DNA from: JAVKFF01 sp040226215
Lineage (GTDB): Bacteria > Pseudomonadota > Alphaproteobacteria > DSM-16000 > Inquilinaceae
Assembly: GCA_040226215.1 (NCBI GenBank)
Contig: JAVKFF010000049.1
Coordinates: 1 to 30,755, forward strand
Reading direction: 5' to 3'
Length of the DNA stretch: 30,755 nt
Below the pieces are notes generated by a model that was not told the DNA's origin, did not search any database, and was given only the letters and a program-made list of their open reading frames with translations. The position numbers were made by a program, and so were the translations under genes. This document shows positions 1 through 7,755 of this stretch, piece by piece. Each line of letters starts with the position of its first letter. Positions within the stretch are counted from its first letter, which is position 1.

Positions 1-163
1 GTTCGCGGCCAACGTCCTGCCGGTGATCGAGAAGCTGCGCGCCGCCGGTGTCACCGACCTGCGCGGGCTGGCCGACGCGCTCAATGCCCGCGGCATCCGC
101 ACGGCGCGGGGCGGGCGCTGGCATGTGTCGAATGTGCGGAACGTGATGCGGCGGGTTTTGTAG
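1..163 (+). CDS. Serine recombinase (resolvase/invertase family), C-terminal end only
   Basis: An open frame enters from the left edge (first full codon at 2) and ends at TAG 161-163, giving 53 residues. The stretch ALNARGIRTARGGRW followed by a short helix ending in NVMRRVL is the usual C-terminal DNA-binding tail of serine site-specific recombinases. The catalytic domain lies outside the window, so activity cannot be judged. The gene converges on dctM, whose stop is 66 bases away. It is a different protein from the recombinase at the right end. Its position suggests that the catabolic block was delivered by, or landed beside, a mobile element. Confidence 0.8.
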   Translation, partial: FAANVLPVIEKLRAAGVTDLRGLADALNARGIRTARGGRWHVSNVRNVMRRVL

Positions 164-228
164 AGGGGGAGATTGAGTAGAGTGGCGGCGTTAATGCTGT
201 GGCTTGGCGGATGGCCCGGCGCCTCCGT

Positions 229-1515
229 CTACCGCATCGTTGATGGAAGCCAGAGAATGATTTGCGGGAATGCAACCAAAACGATGATCAGCGCGATGTG
301 GGCGATGATGTGGGGAACGACCCCATGAAAGATTTCTCCAAGAGGTCGTCCGGTATACCTTCCGACAACGAAGACATTAAGTCCGAGAGGCGGCGTCACC
401 AGCCCGAGTTCGGCGATGACAATGACAATGACGCCGAACCATACCGGATCATAGCCAAGCGAGAGGACGACTGGCAGGACGATTGGAACGGTTAGGATCA
501 GAATGGCGATCTGATCCATGAAGAAGCCGAGTATCAGATAAAGCAGCAGGATGCAGACAAGGATCAGCTCGGGCGACGTCTCCAGAGCCGCGATAAAGCC
601 GACGATCTCGTTGGTTGCCCGGGTCAATGTGAAGAAGTATCCGAAAATCTTGGCGCCAAGAATGATCATGAAAATCATGCAGGTGGTGCGGGCGGCCGAG
701 ATGAGGGCCTTGTAAGCCGATTGCGCAGTAAGCTTGCGATAGGCAATCACCAGAAGAAATGCACCAAATGCGCCGATACCGGATGCCTCGGTTGGCGTTG
801 CCACGCCGAGATAGATCACGCCTGTCACGCAGATCAGAAGCAATAGGACCGGCCCGGCAACCTTGAGAGAGGCGACACGCTCGCGCAGCGTGTAGCGCGC
901 GCTTCTTGGGCCCCGCGAAGGGTCTACCGCAACGAGGGCGAGGATCGTGAGTGCGATTGTCAGGAAGACCAGAATGCCTGGAATGATGCCACCGACAAGC
1001 AACCTGGCAATCGATACGTCAGCGATGATGCCGTAGAGGACCAGGGCCACGCTGGGCGGGATCAGCATCGCAAGTGTTCCCGAAATGGCAACCACGCCGC
1101 AGGCAAGCTTCGGTTCGTAGCCTTCTCTTATCATCGCGGGGATGCTGGTGGCTGATAGTGTGGCAGCGGACGCGGTGCTGGAACCGGAGATGGCGCCGAA
1201 GCCCCCGCCAGCCGCCGCGGTTGCGATCGCCAGCCCACCGGGCAGGCGACCGAACCACATGGCCGCCGCGCGAAACATCGAGTCGGCAACCCCGCTTAGA
1301 ATGACGAACTCCGCCATCAGAACGAACATCGGAATGGTGATGAGTTCGTAGGAACTGGTAACCGTGGCGGGGGTGGTGCTGAGTACGCCCATCGCCATCG
1401 AAACACCGCCGATGGCGTAGAGTCCGACGGTTCCGACAATTGCCATGGCGAAACCGACCGGAACACCCGCGGCGAGCAAGACGAACAACGCCAGTGTCCC
1501 CAGGATGGCGATCAC
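229..1515 (-). CDS. dctM: TRAP transporter large permease (DctM family)
   Basis: The 428-residue protein has about twelve hydrophobic segments and normal length for DctM. It is the ion-coupled channel subunit that moves a substrate handed over by the periplasmic binding protein across the inner membrane. The N-terminus (IAILGTLALFVLLAAGVPVGFAM) and the internal GGGFGAISGSSTASAATL and MLIPPSVALVLYG stretches are typical. The start is GTG at 1515, which overlaps the dctQ stop by four bases (GTGA) and points to translational coupling. No strong ribosome site is seen. It is the last gene of the operon HpcH-CMD-dctP-dctQ-dctM. Substrate specificity is set by DctP, not by this subunit. Confidence 0.95.
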   Translation of the reverse strand: MIAILGTLALFVLLAAGVPVGFAMAIVGTVGLYAIGGVSMAMGVLSTTPATVTSSYELITIPMFVLMAEFVILSGVADSMFRAAAMWFGRLPGGLAIATAAAGGGFGAISGSSTASAATLSATSIPAMIREGYEPKLACGVVAISGTLAMLIPPSVALVLYGIIADVSIARLLVGGIIPGILVFLTIALTILALVAVDPSRGPRSARYTLRERVASLKVAGPVLLLLICVTGVIYLGVATPTEASGIGAFGAFLLVIAYRKLTAQSAYKALISAARTTCMIFMIILGAKIFGYFFTLTRATNEIVGFIAALETSPELILVCILLLYLILGFFMDQIAILILTVPIVLPVVLSLGYDPVWFGVIVIVIAELGLVTPPLGLNVFVVGRYTGRPLGEIFHGVVPHIIAHIALIIVLVAFPQIILWLPSTMR

Positions 1516-2075
1516 AGTCGCTTGTTCCGGTCAGAGGGAGAGATGAGGGTTGGGTAGCCGCCATTGGTACCTGTAAAGGCGCGCAATCCCGTCAGTACGA
1601 TCATCAATGCAAGACGAAAGGCAAATAGTCCCGACCCGGCAAACACGATCGCGGGAGGAATCCAGGTAGGCCAGGGTATTCGCCCGGCGATCACGTCTCC
1701 CGCCTCCCAGGCGGCATAGGCTCGAACAAGGGCGGCTCCAGCGATTAAGAGGAAGACGCCGAGCGTCAATGTCCAGGAAACGACAGACACAATTTTGCTC
1801 AGGCGGAGCGGAAACCTCCGGGAGAGAATGTCGACGGCGACGTGCCCATCAGCACCGGCCGTGCCGGAAAGTGACGCGTAGAACACCGCGGTGACCAGAT
1901 AGAGCGAAATCAAGTCGTAGGACCAGGAGAATGGCGCGTTGAACAGATAGCGCATACCGACGTCGGCGAAGACGACGGTCATCACCACGAACATGCCGGC
2001 GGCAGCAAGAAAGTCGGCGGCACGCTCCGTTCGTACGAGGGTGCGCGACGCGGCTGCAAGAACACGAGTAGTCAT
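1512..2075 (-). CDS. dctQ: TRAP transporter small permease (DctQ family)
   Basis: This is the four-helix small membrane subunit that pairs with DctM. The hydrophobic segments and the central FADVGMRYLFNAPFSWSYDL motif are typical of DctQ. A GTG at 2105 would add ten residues, but that codon lies inside a perfect hairpin (2086-2108) and the extension is unlike the family, so I prefer the ATG at 2075 (MTTRVLAAAS, 187 residues). The stop overlaps the dctM start. The gene lies 42 bases downstream of dctP1 with the hairpin between them, which may lower permease expression relative to the binding protein. Confidence 0.92.
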   Translation of the reverse strand: MTTRVLAAASRTLVRTERAADFLAAAGMFVVMTVVFADVGMRYLFNAPFSWSYDLISLYLVTAVFYASLSGTAGADGHVAVDILSRRFPLRLSKIVSVVSWTLTLGVFLLIAGAALVRAYAAWEAGDVIAGRIPWPTWIPPAIVFAGSGLFAFRLALMIVLTGLRAFTGTNGGYPTLISPSDRNKRL

Positions 2076-2085
2076 GAGGTGCGGT

Positions 2086-2108
2086 GCGGTGGGGGAGGAC
2101 CCCACCGC
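2086..2108 (-). promoter_or_regulatory. Intercistronic hairpin between dctP and dctQ
   Basis: A perfect 9-bp inverted repeat (gcggtgggg / ccccaccgc) encloses a 5-nt loop. It lies just after the dctP stop and just before the dctQ ATG. There is no T-run, so full termination is unlikely. In other solute transporter operons such structures protect the upstream binding-protein message or attenuate the permease genes. That role here is inference. Confidence 0.6.
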
Positions 2109-2117
2109 AATGCGCGT

Positions 2118-3146
2118 CTAGTCACTAAGGGCCGCACGGAATGCCTCGAGAACCTCGGTTCCAGCCTCTCCTTGCGCGTCCAGATCCGCAGCCCAGGCGC
2201 CCGAGACGCCAGCCAATGCCTCATCGACCCGGTTCTGCTCGGCCTCGGGCAGTGCCTCCATAGTGACCCCGGCCGCGCGCAGATCCTCGATGGCGGCTTG
2301 CAAGTCCTCATCAACCTGTTCGCAGGTACGGAAGGTGGCCTCTCGACCGGCATCCGTCATGATCTGCTGGATATCCGCCGGAAGCGCGTTCCAACGGTCC
2401 TCGCTGATTGAGTAAGTTAGCGCAAAACTACCGAAACTGGCGCCCACGGTGCCGTAGGCGAGTGTCCCCTGCCAATCGTTGGCCAGCACGCTGGCGGGTG
2501 GGAACACTCCGCCATCAATCGTGCCACGCTCGAGCGCCTCCAGGATCTCCGGCCCAGGCATGCGGACCGGGATGGCGTCAATACGCTCCATGGTGATGTC
2601 CATGGCGCCGCCGGTCGTACGGATCTTCAGGCCCGACATGTCATCCATCGACGTCAGCGGCTGCCCGGTGGTGAACATTTGGTAGGGCGGCTGCACCAGG
2701 GCGATGAGAACATGCATGCCGTTCGGCGCGAATTCCTGCTCCGCCAACATGCCGTCGTCAGTGATCAGCTGCCAGAACGCTTCGGTTCCCTCGCAGGACG
2801 TCGAGAAGCCCCCGGGAAGCTGGGCAACCCCGGATAGCGGCATCCGATCGGAAACATAGGAAGGCACGACGTAGCCGATATCGGCCACCCCGGACTGGGT
2901 CAGGGAAAGGATGTCGGAAGCGCTGCCGAGTTGCTGGGCTGGATAATATTCGAAGCTGACGGCACCATCGGTACGGTCCGAGACTTCGTCCATCCACCAT
3001 TGTATGGCGTACTCCACCACATAATGCGATGCCGGCAGCGCATCTGCGACGCGCAAAGTGACTGGATCCTGAGCTGTGGCGCTGCCGAGCGATACCGCCA
3101 GCGCGAAAACAGAAACCGGTCCAATGGCCATAATTCGCTTGCTCAT
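2118..3146 (-). CDS. dctP: TRAP transporter substrate-binding protein (DctP family), copy 1
   Basis: The 342-residue periplasmic binding protein has an N-terminal signal peptide (cleavage likely after SATA, before QD). The block GLKIRTTGG holds the arginine that normally salt-bridges the carboxylate of the ligand in TRAP binding proteins, and the AQQLGSASDIL region is also typical. The ATG at 3146 is preceded by a GGGAGAG ribosome site. It lies 31 bases after the CMD-family gene in the same operon and just ahead of the permease genes, so it should be the main receptor of this transporter. A paralogue lies at 5855-6889: in the block starting YVSDRMPLS, 23 of 31 aligned residues are identical. 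The substrate is predicted to be a carboxylic acid, identity unknown. Confidence 0.95.
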   Translation of the reverse strand: MSKRIMAIGPVSVFALAVSLGSATAQDPVTLRVADALPASHYVVEYAIQWWMDEVSDRTDGAVSFEYYPAQQLGSASDILSLTQSGVADIGYVVPSYVSDRMPLSGVAQLPGGFSTSCEGTEAFWQLITDDGMLAEQEFAPNGMHVLIALVQPPYQMFTTGQPLTSMDDMSGLKIRTTGGAMDITMERIDAIPVRMPGPEILEALERGTIDGGVFPPASVLANDWQGTLAYGTVGASFGSFALTYSISEDRWNALPADIQQIMTDAGREATFRTCEQVDEDLQAAIEDLRAAGVTMEALPEAEQNRVDEALAGVSGAWAADLDAQGEAGTEVLEAFRAALSD

Positions 3147-3177
3147 TCCAACTCTCCCTTGACCCTCGTTATGTTCT

Positions 3178-3600
3178 TCAGATGTCTTCGTTTGTCGTCT
3201 TAGCCGCCAGATCGGCGGCGTGATCGAGCACGAAGTAGCCGGTCTGGCCCCAGGTGGTGATGCCGCAGACGGTCATCACTTGGATCAGGGCCTGCGCGAG
3301 TTCAGGCACCGTGAGGCCGGCCCGCATCGCGGCTCCGAGGTGGTTTTTCGCGCCGGCCAGATTGCCGGTCGCGGTGTCCAGAACGACGTAGATCAACTCC
3401 TTGGTCTTGAGATCCAGGCCGCCCTCATCGACATCTGTGTAGATGAAGTCGCGCGTTCGCATGTAGCCGGCCAGAGCTTGAGGCGCGTGTGTCTCAAGGC
3501 TGGCAATCGGACCCGGCAATTCTCCCAACAGGTCGACAAAGTGCTTCTTGGCGCGCGCAACCTCGCTGTCGAGATCAAATCCTGGGTCGTCCCGGGACAT
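3178..3600 (-). CDS. Carboxymuconolactone decarboxylase (CMD)-family protein lacking the CxxC pair
   Basis: The 140-residue all-helical protein has the CMD/AhpD core: TKELIYVVLDTATGN, then NHLGAAMRAGLTVPELAQAL, then VCG. The ATG at 3600 is chosen because it has GAGAGGAG just upstream and sits 16 bases after the HpcH stop; a longer frame to 3651 would run back into HpcH. In redox-active members a CxxC precedes the histidine. Here that segment reads GNLAGAKNH, so the histidine is kept but both cysteines are gone, arguing against peroxidase activity. In this operon it may be a small lyase, decarboxylase or isomerase acting on the imported acid, but the reaction is unknown. Confidence 0.88.
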   Translation of the reverse strand: MSRDDPGFDLDSEVARAKKHFVDLLGELPGPIASLETHAPQALAGYMRTRDFIYTDVDEGGLDLKTKELIYVVLDTATGNLAGAKNHLGAAMRAGLTVPELAQALIQVMTVCGITTWGQTGYFVLDHAADLAAKTTNEDI

Positions 3601-3616
3601 CGGTGCCGCTCCTCTC

Positions 3617-4489
3617 TCAGTTAGATTCGACGCGTTCGACCATGGCGACAATTGCCTCGGCGCGGCGGATGAGTGGACCGTCCACCATCAGTCCTTCAAA
3701 ATCGATCACGCCGACGCCATCACGCTCGGCCTTGGCGCAGGCTTGCAGCAGACGGCGACTGCGGTCGACTTCGTCATGGGTCGGGCGAAAGACCTCATTG
3801 GCCAGTTCCGCCTGGCGCGGATGAACGCAAACCTTTCCGTCATAGCCGAGATCACGCGCCATGTTCGCGTCCTCGGTGAATCGCTGGTCATCCCGGATTT
3901 CCAGCACCCCCTGGTCGATCGCTAGAAGGCGAGCGGCTTTGGCGGCCAGGGCGACGCGGGAGCGGGCGTAGTGGACCTCCAGGCTGCCGGGAGTCCGACG
4001 CATTCCGCCGACGTCCGAAGCGAAGTCTTCCGCGCCGAAATAGAGCGCTACAAGATGACTGTCGGCGAACGCGATCTCGGTGACATTCAGCACGCCGAGC
4101 GCCGTCTCGATTCCGCCAATGATCTTGAATGTACGATCTTGTTTGCGCTCAGACCTGGTCAAATGGTGCGCCGTTGCGCGCAACTCCTCGCATCGGCTGA
4201 GCTTCGGAATGACAATTCCGTCTATCGCGGTGTTGCAGGCTGCCTCGACGTCAAGGCTATGGTGAGGGGACGCAGGAGCATTGACGCGGACGTATAGAGA
4301 GGCACGCAGCCCGTGGCTGCGCAGCTCGGCGACCTGAGCTTCAAGAGCGGCTCGGGCAGCCTCCTTCTCGGCATCAGGCGTCCCGTCCTCCAGATCAATG
4401 ACGACGCAATCGGCGGCGCGCTCCGGGAAGCGGGAGACCATCTCCCGTTTGTTCGCCGGGGCGATGAGCCAACTGCGGATCACGTCCAT
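3617..4489 (-). CDS. HpcH/HpaI aldolase / citrate lyase beta-like CoA lyase
   Basis: The 290-residue TIM-barrel protein belongs to the CitE-like family, which cleaves malyl-CoA, citramalyl-CoA or citryl-type thioesters into acetyl-CoA plus a keto acid. Visible motifs are the N-terminal RSWLIAPANKREM, DLEDGTPDAEK, RVNAP, the metal-binding glutamate in GGIETALGVLN, the metal-binding aspartate in YFGAEDFASDVGG, and VCVHPRQ. The ATG at 4489 has GGAGGAAA eight bases upstream. It is the first gene of the minus-strand operon and is divergent from the CoA-transferase, the classic pair for activating then cleaving a hydroxy-dicarboxylate. (3S)-citramalyl-CoA or L-malyl-CoA lyase are the leading options; the exact substrate cannot be read from sequence. 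Confidence 0.92.
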   Translation of the reverse strand: MDVIRSWLIAPANKREMVSRFPERAADCVVIDLEDGTPDAEKEAARAALEAQVAELRSHGLRASLYVRVNAPASPHHSLDVEAACNTAIDGIVIPKLSRCEELRATAHHLTRSERKQDRTFKIIGGIETALGVLNVTEIAFADSHLVALYFGAEDFASDVGGMRRTPGSLEVHYARSRVALAAKAARLLAIDQGVLEIRDDQRFTEDANMARDLGYDGKVCVHPRQAELANEVFRPTHDEVDRSRRLLQACAKAERDGVGVIDFEGLMVDGPLIRRAEAIVAMVERVESN

Positions 4490-4548
4490 CTTGCCGTTTC
4501 CTCCATATGCGCATCTTCAGCAGAGTCGCTGATTGATTTCATGCTATT

Positions 4549-4564
4549 TTGCATCCAATATTGC
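4549..4564. promoter_or_regulatory. Candidate GntR operator in the HpcH/CaiB divergent promoter region
   Basis: The 123-base spacer between the divergent HpcH and CaiB genes contains CATCCAATATTGC at 4552-4564. Twelve of its 13 bases recur at 6924-6936 upstream of dctP2. On the other strand it reads ATTGGATGCAAA, close to an ATTG-N4-CAAT arrangement used by some FCD-type GntR regulators. The likely binder is the GntR protein encoded at 7057-7755. The promoter boxes themselves are weak by eye. Confidence 0.5.
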
Positions 4565-4612
4565 TCACAAGCAAGCCCAAGCATTTTTTATCGTCTCCAA
4601 GGCAGAACTCCC

Positions 4613-5824
4613 ATGGCTAGTCCGCTAACTGGATTGCGCGTGCTCGATCTGACAACGGTTCTGATGGGGCCGTATGCAACTCAGATGCTGTCGGACATGG
4701 GCGCGGATGTTATCAAGCTGGAGCCGATCACCGGCGATACCAGCCGTCATGTCGGGCCCGGCAGGCATCCGGACATGGGTTCCAACTTCCTGCATATGAA
4801 TCGCGGCAAGCGGAGCATTGCAGTCGATCTTAAGACGCCCGCCGGCCATGCGATTGCTGTCGATCTGATCGCATCGTCGGACGTCATGGTGCACAATATC
4901 CGTGCCGTCGCGATGGAGCGACTGGGGCTGGGGCGGGAGGCTGCTCAGGCGATCAATCCGCGACTGGTTTATTGCCATTTGGTGGGATACGCGGAGAACG
5001 GGTCGCGCGCCGGCCAGCCTGCCTATGATGACCTGATACAGGCAGCTGTGGGCTTTCCTTGGCTCATCTCCCGAACAACGGGGGAGCCGGGCTACGTACC
5101 TACGGCCATCGCGGACCGGACTGCTGGCCTTTGCGCTGCGTTCTCCATCGCCTCGGCCCTCGTCGGGCGGGAGCGAAACGAGGAAGGACAGGCGCTGACG
5201 ATCCCCATGTATGACGTGTTGGCGCACATGGTCCTATCTGATCACATGTATGGAGCGACATTTATCCCGCCAGAAGGTTCAGTAGGTTACGAGCGGTTGA
5301 TGTCATCGCACCGAAAACCTTACGCGACGCGGGATGGATACGTCTGTCTTCTGATCTATACCGACGCGCATTGGCGACGGTTTTTCGCGCTGACCGGCCG
5401 AGCGGATCTCGTGGACGATCCACGCTTCGTCGAGATGCGCAGCCGCAATCGTCACATTGACGCATTGAACAAGATTGTTGCCGAAATTCTAGCGAGACGC
5501 AGCACCGATGAATGGCTAGCGCTGCTTGGTGACGCGGACATTCCCGCAACGCGCATGCAGTCCGTCGACGATCTTGTCGCCGACCCCGATCTACGCCGAA
5601 GCGGGACGGTCGCCGAGGTGGACCATCCCAGCGAAGGCCGCATTAATGTACTGAACTCACCGATAAAGTGGCACGATCAGGCTGAAACAGGTGAGCGCTT
5701 CGCACCTAGGCTAGGCGAGCACTCTGCTGAGTTGCTGGACGAACTCGGTTATGGGCGCCAGAGGATCAGTCAACTGGCACGAGACGGCGTCGTGGTCATT
5801 GAGAAAGACAGCTTGAACGGGTAG
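4613..5824 (+). CDS. CaiB/BaiF (family III) CoA-transferase
   Basis: The 403-residue enzyme is of normal length for family III CoA-transferases, which move CoA from one acyl-CoA to a free acid through an aspartyl-CoA intermediate. Visible are LTGLRVLDLTTVLMGPYATQMLSDMGADVIKLE at the N-terminus, NRGKRSIAVDLK, the catalytic aspartate region AYDDLIQAAVG, and HRKPYATRDGYVCL. The open frame extends upstream to 4313, but that part overlaps HpcH and does not look like the family, so ATG 4613 is chosen. A weak ribosome site (aaggcagaa) lies upstream. It is divergent from the CoA lyase, so it probably makes the thioester that the lyase cleaves. Succinyl-CoA is a likely donor by analogy with malate, citramalate, mesaconate and itaconate CoA-transferases. 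Confidence 0.93.
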   Translation: MASPLTGLRVLDLTTVLMGPYATQMLSDMGADVIKLEPITGDTSRHVGPGRHPDMGSNFLHMNRGKRSIAVDLKTPAGHAIAVDLIASSDVMVHNIRAVAMERLGLGREAAQAINPRLVYCHLVGYAENGSRAGQPAYDDLIQAAVGFPWLISRTTGEPGYVPTAIADRTAGLCAAFSIASALVGRERNEEGQALTIPMYDVLAHMVLSDHMYGATFIPPEGSVGYERLMSSHRKPYATRDGYVCLLIYTDAHWRRFFALTGRADLVDDPRFVEMRSRNRHIDALNKIVAEILARRSTDEWLALLGDADIPATRMQSVDDLVADPDLRRSGTVAEVDHPSEGRINVLNSPIKWHDQAETGERFAPRLGEHSAELLDELGYGRQRISQLARDGVVVIEKDSLNG

Positions 5825-5849
5825 GGGCCGCCACGCGTGTGGCGGCCCC
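5824..5849. terminator. Strong bidirectional hairpin between convergent CaiB and dctP2
   Basis: A perfect 11-bp stem (ggggccgccac / gtggcggcccc) with a 4-nt GCGT loop starts on the last base of the CaiB stop codon and ends five bases before the dctP2 stop. A T-run is absent on both strands. Its position between convergent genes supports a terminator or mRNA-stabilising role for both. Confidence 0.75.
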
Positions 5850-5854
5850 GCCAG

Positions 5855-6889
5855 TCAGTCAGCCAGCGCCGACGCAAAGGCTTCGAGGACTTCGCTGCCA
5901 GGAAGACCGCGCTCGTCGAGTGTGGTTGCCCAACGCTCGGCCACGGCGTTGGTTTCAGCGATGAATGCCGTCCGACCCGCTCCATCAGGATTCACCACTT
6001 CGACACCTTCCTCAGAAAGCCGAGCCACGGCCGGCTCGATGTCGGCGTCGATCATCTCGCAGGCCCGACGAGAGGTTTCCTCGCCAAGTTCCACCATGAT
6101 CTCCTGGACCTCATCGGACAGGCCGTTCCAGGTCTCGAGGCTCATCGTATAGGGCAGCACGCCCGAGCCGAAGCTTTCACCTGCCGTGGCGAAGCGCACA
6201 TGTTCGTGCAGATCGTAGGAGAAAAGACTGGTCACCGGGAACACGACACCGTCCAAGGTGCGTCGGGCCAAGGCCTCGTAGATCTCGGGCCCCGCCATCC
6301 GTACCGGAACGCCGCCAAGCGCGGCAATCGTTTCTTCCTGAGCGCCGCCAGTGGTGCGAATGCGCAAGCCTTCGACCGCTTCAGGGCCGGTGAATGGGCC
6401 GTCCGTCAGGAACAGCTGGAAGGGCGGATTGACGATGACAAACAGCAGTCTTGAATCGTTCGCTTCGTACTCCGCCTGAAGGGGGCCTTCGGTGGCGAGT
6501 TGCCAATACGCCATGGTGCCGGCGCAGGAACTGCCGAATGCTCCGGGAAGTTCGGCCACGGATGACAAGGGCATGCGGTCTGAAACGTAGGATGTGGCAT
6601 AGCCCGCAACGTCCGTGACACCAGAGAGTGAAAGGTCCAGGAGATCGGTCGCCTGGCCGAGTTGTTGAGCTGGGAAGTACTCGAACGCTACCCGACCATC
6701 GCTGCGCTCGGTTACCTGATCCATCCAGTACTGGATGGAGTACTCCGGCGTGGGATGGCCGACTGGATAGAAATCCGCGACGCGAAGTGTGAGTTCCTGA
6801 GCGGAGAGGGGTGACGTCAGCAGTGGCGACGTCAGTGCGCCAACGAACGCCCCGGCGGCGGCGAGGGTGCTTGCTCTACGTAGTGACAA
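5855..6889 (-). CDS. TRAP transporter substrate-binding protein (DctP family), solitary second copy
   Basis: The 344-residue periplasmic binding protein has a signal peptide (likely cleavage after LSAQ or nearby) and the carboxylate-binding block GLRIRTTGG. It aligns end to end with the dctP product at 2118-3146, including shared AQQLG, YVSDRMPLS and RTTGGA blocks. It has no permease genes of its own, so it probably feeds the DctQM pair encoded at 229-2075 and widens its substrate range. The start is TTG at 6889: GGGAGGA lies five bases upstream, and the nearby ATG is in another frame. It has its own promoter region, shared with the divergent GntR gene, including the motif also found upstream of CaiB/HpcH. 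Confidence 0.93.
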   Translation of the reverse strand: MSLRRASTLAAAGAFVGALTSPLLTSPLSAQELTLRVADFYPVGHPTPEYSIQYWMDQVTERSDGRVAFEYFPAQQLGQATDLLDLSLSGVTDVAGYATSYVSDRMPLSSVAELPGAFGSSCAGTMAYWQLATEGPLQAEYEANDSRLLFVIVNPPFQLFLTDGPFTGPEAVEGLRIRTTGGAQEETIAALGGVPVRMAGPEIYEALARRTLDGVVFPVTSLFSYDLHEHVRFATAGESFGSGVLPYTMSLETWNGLSDEVQEIMVELGEETSRRACEMIDADIEPAVARLSEEGVEVVNPDGAGRTAFIAETNAVAERWATTLDERGLPGSEVLEAFASALAD

Positions 6890-6893
6890 TGGT

Positions 6894-6900
6894 TCCTCCC
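6894..6900 (-). promoter_or_regulatory. Ribosome binding site fixing a TTG start for dctP2
   Basis: On the minus strand GGGAGGA is followed by ACCA and then the TTG at 6889. No in-frame ATG or GTG lies at a suitable distance, so this site decides the start. Confidence 0.7.
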
Positions 6901-6917
6901 ATTTAAGTGTTGATTTG

Positions 6918-6949
6918 TTGGTTCATCCAAAATTGCATAAAATTATGTA
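6918..6949. promoter_or_regulatory. Operator/promoter region between dctP2 and gntR
   Basis: This AT-rich part of the 167-base divergent spacer contains CATCCAAAATTGC at 6924-6936, a 12/13 match to 4552-4564. It also contains the inverted repeat TTGG-N5-CCAA (6918-6930). Reading towards gntR, TTGGTT (6918-6923) and AATTAT (6941-6946) are 17 bases apart and could be -35 and -10 boxes that bracket the motif. This fits repression of dctP2 and autoregulation by the adjacent GntR protein. Confidence 0.5.
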
Positions 6950-7056
6950 TTAAGTCGAGTCCGTCTGCGTCTCCGGCTTGTGGAAATGCGCCCTCCGGTG
7001 CAGCCTGAGCGGAACGGTTATGTGGTTCCGCGAGGGGCGACGGAAATTTAGGGGGA

Positions 7057-7755
7057 ATGTCGAGTCCGATGATTGAGGATCAGGTTATTGAGTCCCAGAA
7101 GCAGTCGCTGAGACCCACTGTCTACGATGCAATCAAGAACCGCATCCTGACCAACAGATTGCGTCCCGGCGCCAAGCTGACTCACCAGCAATTGGCTGAG
7201 CAACTGAACGTGTCGCGCACGCCTGTACGGGAAGCGCTGGAACGCTTGTTCCAAGAAGGATTCGTCACGCACATTCCCTATCGCGGCTTCACGGTCGCGG
7301 AGATAACGCGGCAGGAGGCGTTTGAACTCTACCAGATGCGCGAAGCCCTGGAGACATATAGCGTTCGCTTCGCAATAACCGGTCCCCATTCAGCGCTCGA
7401 CATCGGCGTTCTCGAGAATCTCAATGATCGTTATCTGGAACTCGTCGAGCAGGAGAAGTTGCGCAAGCGCATGCTTGTGGACAGGGATTTTCACCTTCAC
7501 ATCGCGCGATCGACCGGGAATGAGTTCATGGTGCGCACACTGGAATCAGTGTTCGAGCGAATAATCCTGAAGATGCGCACCGACGGATTCTGGACCACCC
7601 GAGGCAAGCTCGCCCATCAAGAGCATTGCCGCCTGATTGATGCGCTCCGCGAAGGTTACGTTGAGGCGGCCGTAGAGCTGATGAGCCGCCATATACGAGA
7701 AGCATGCGATTGCGTGCTCGAGCAAATCGAGCAGGCCGAAGCCGACGTTGCGTAA
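7057..7755 (+). CDS. GntR-family transcriptional regulator, FCD subfamily
   Basis: The 232-residue protein has an N-terminal winged helix-turn-helix (roughly residues 20-85, with LTHQQLAEQLNVSRTPVREALERL) and a C-terminal all-helical FCD ligand domain. The FCD metal-ligand pattern is visible as DRDFHLHIA, HQEHCRL and LMSRHIREA. Such proteins usually repress catabolic genes until an organic acid or its derivative binds. The ATG at 7057 follows a G-rich box very closely; ATG 7069 is an alternative with better spacing (12 bases). The gene is divergent from dctP2 and most likely controls dctP2, the HpcH operon and CaiB through the shared TTGGAT-containing sites. Confidence 0.93.
   Translation: MSSPMIEDQVIESQKQSLRPTVYDAIKNRILTNRLRPGAKLTHQQLAEQLNVSRTPVREALERLFQEGFVTHIPYRGFTVAEITRQEAFELYQMREALETYSVRFAITGPHSALDIGVLENLNDRYLELVEQEKLRKRMLVDRDFHLHIARSTGNEFMVRTLESVFERIILKMRTDGFWTTRGKLAHQEHCRLIDALREGYVEAAVELMSRHIREACDCVLEQIEQAEADVA

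Noticed and set aside
1019..1564. A 181-codon minus-strand frame within dctM
   Set aside because: It is a shadow in another frame, rich in Arg and His; the dctM frame has membrane segments and family motifs.
4313..4612. N-terminal extension of the CoA-transferase frame
   Set aside because: It overlaps the 5' part of the divergent CoA lyase gene and the family N-terminus begins at 4613.
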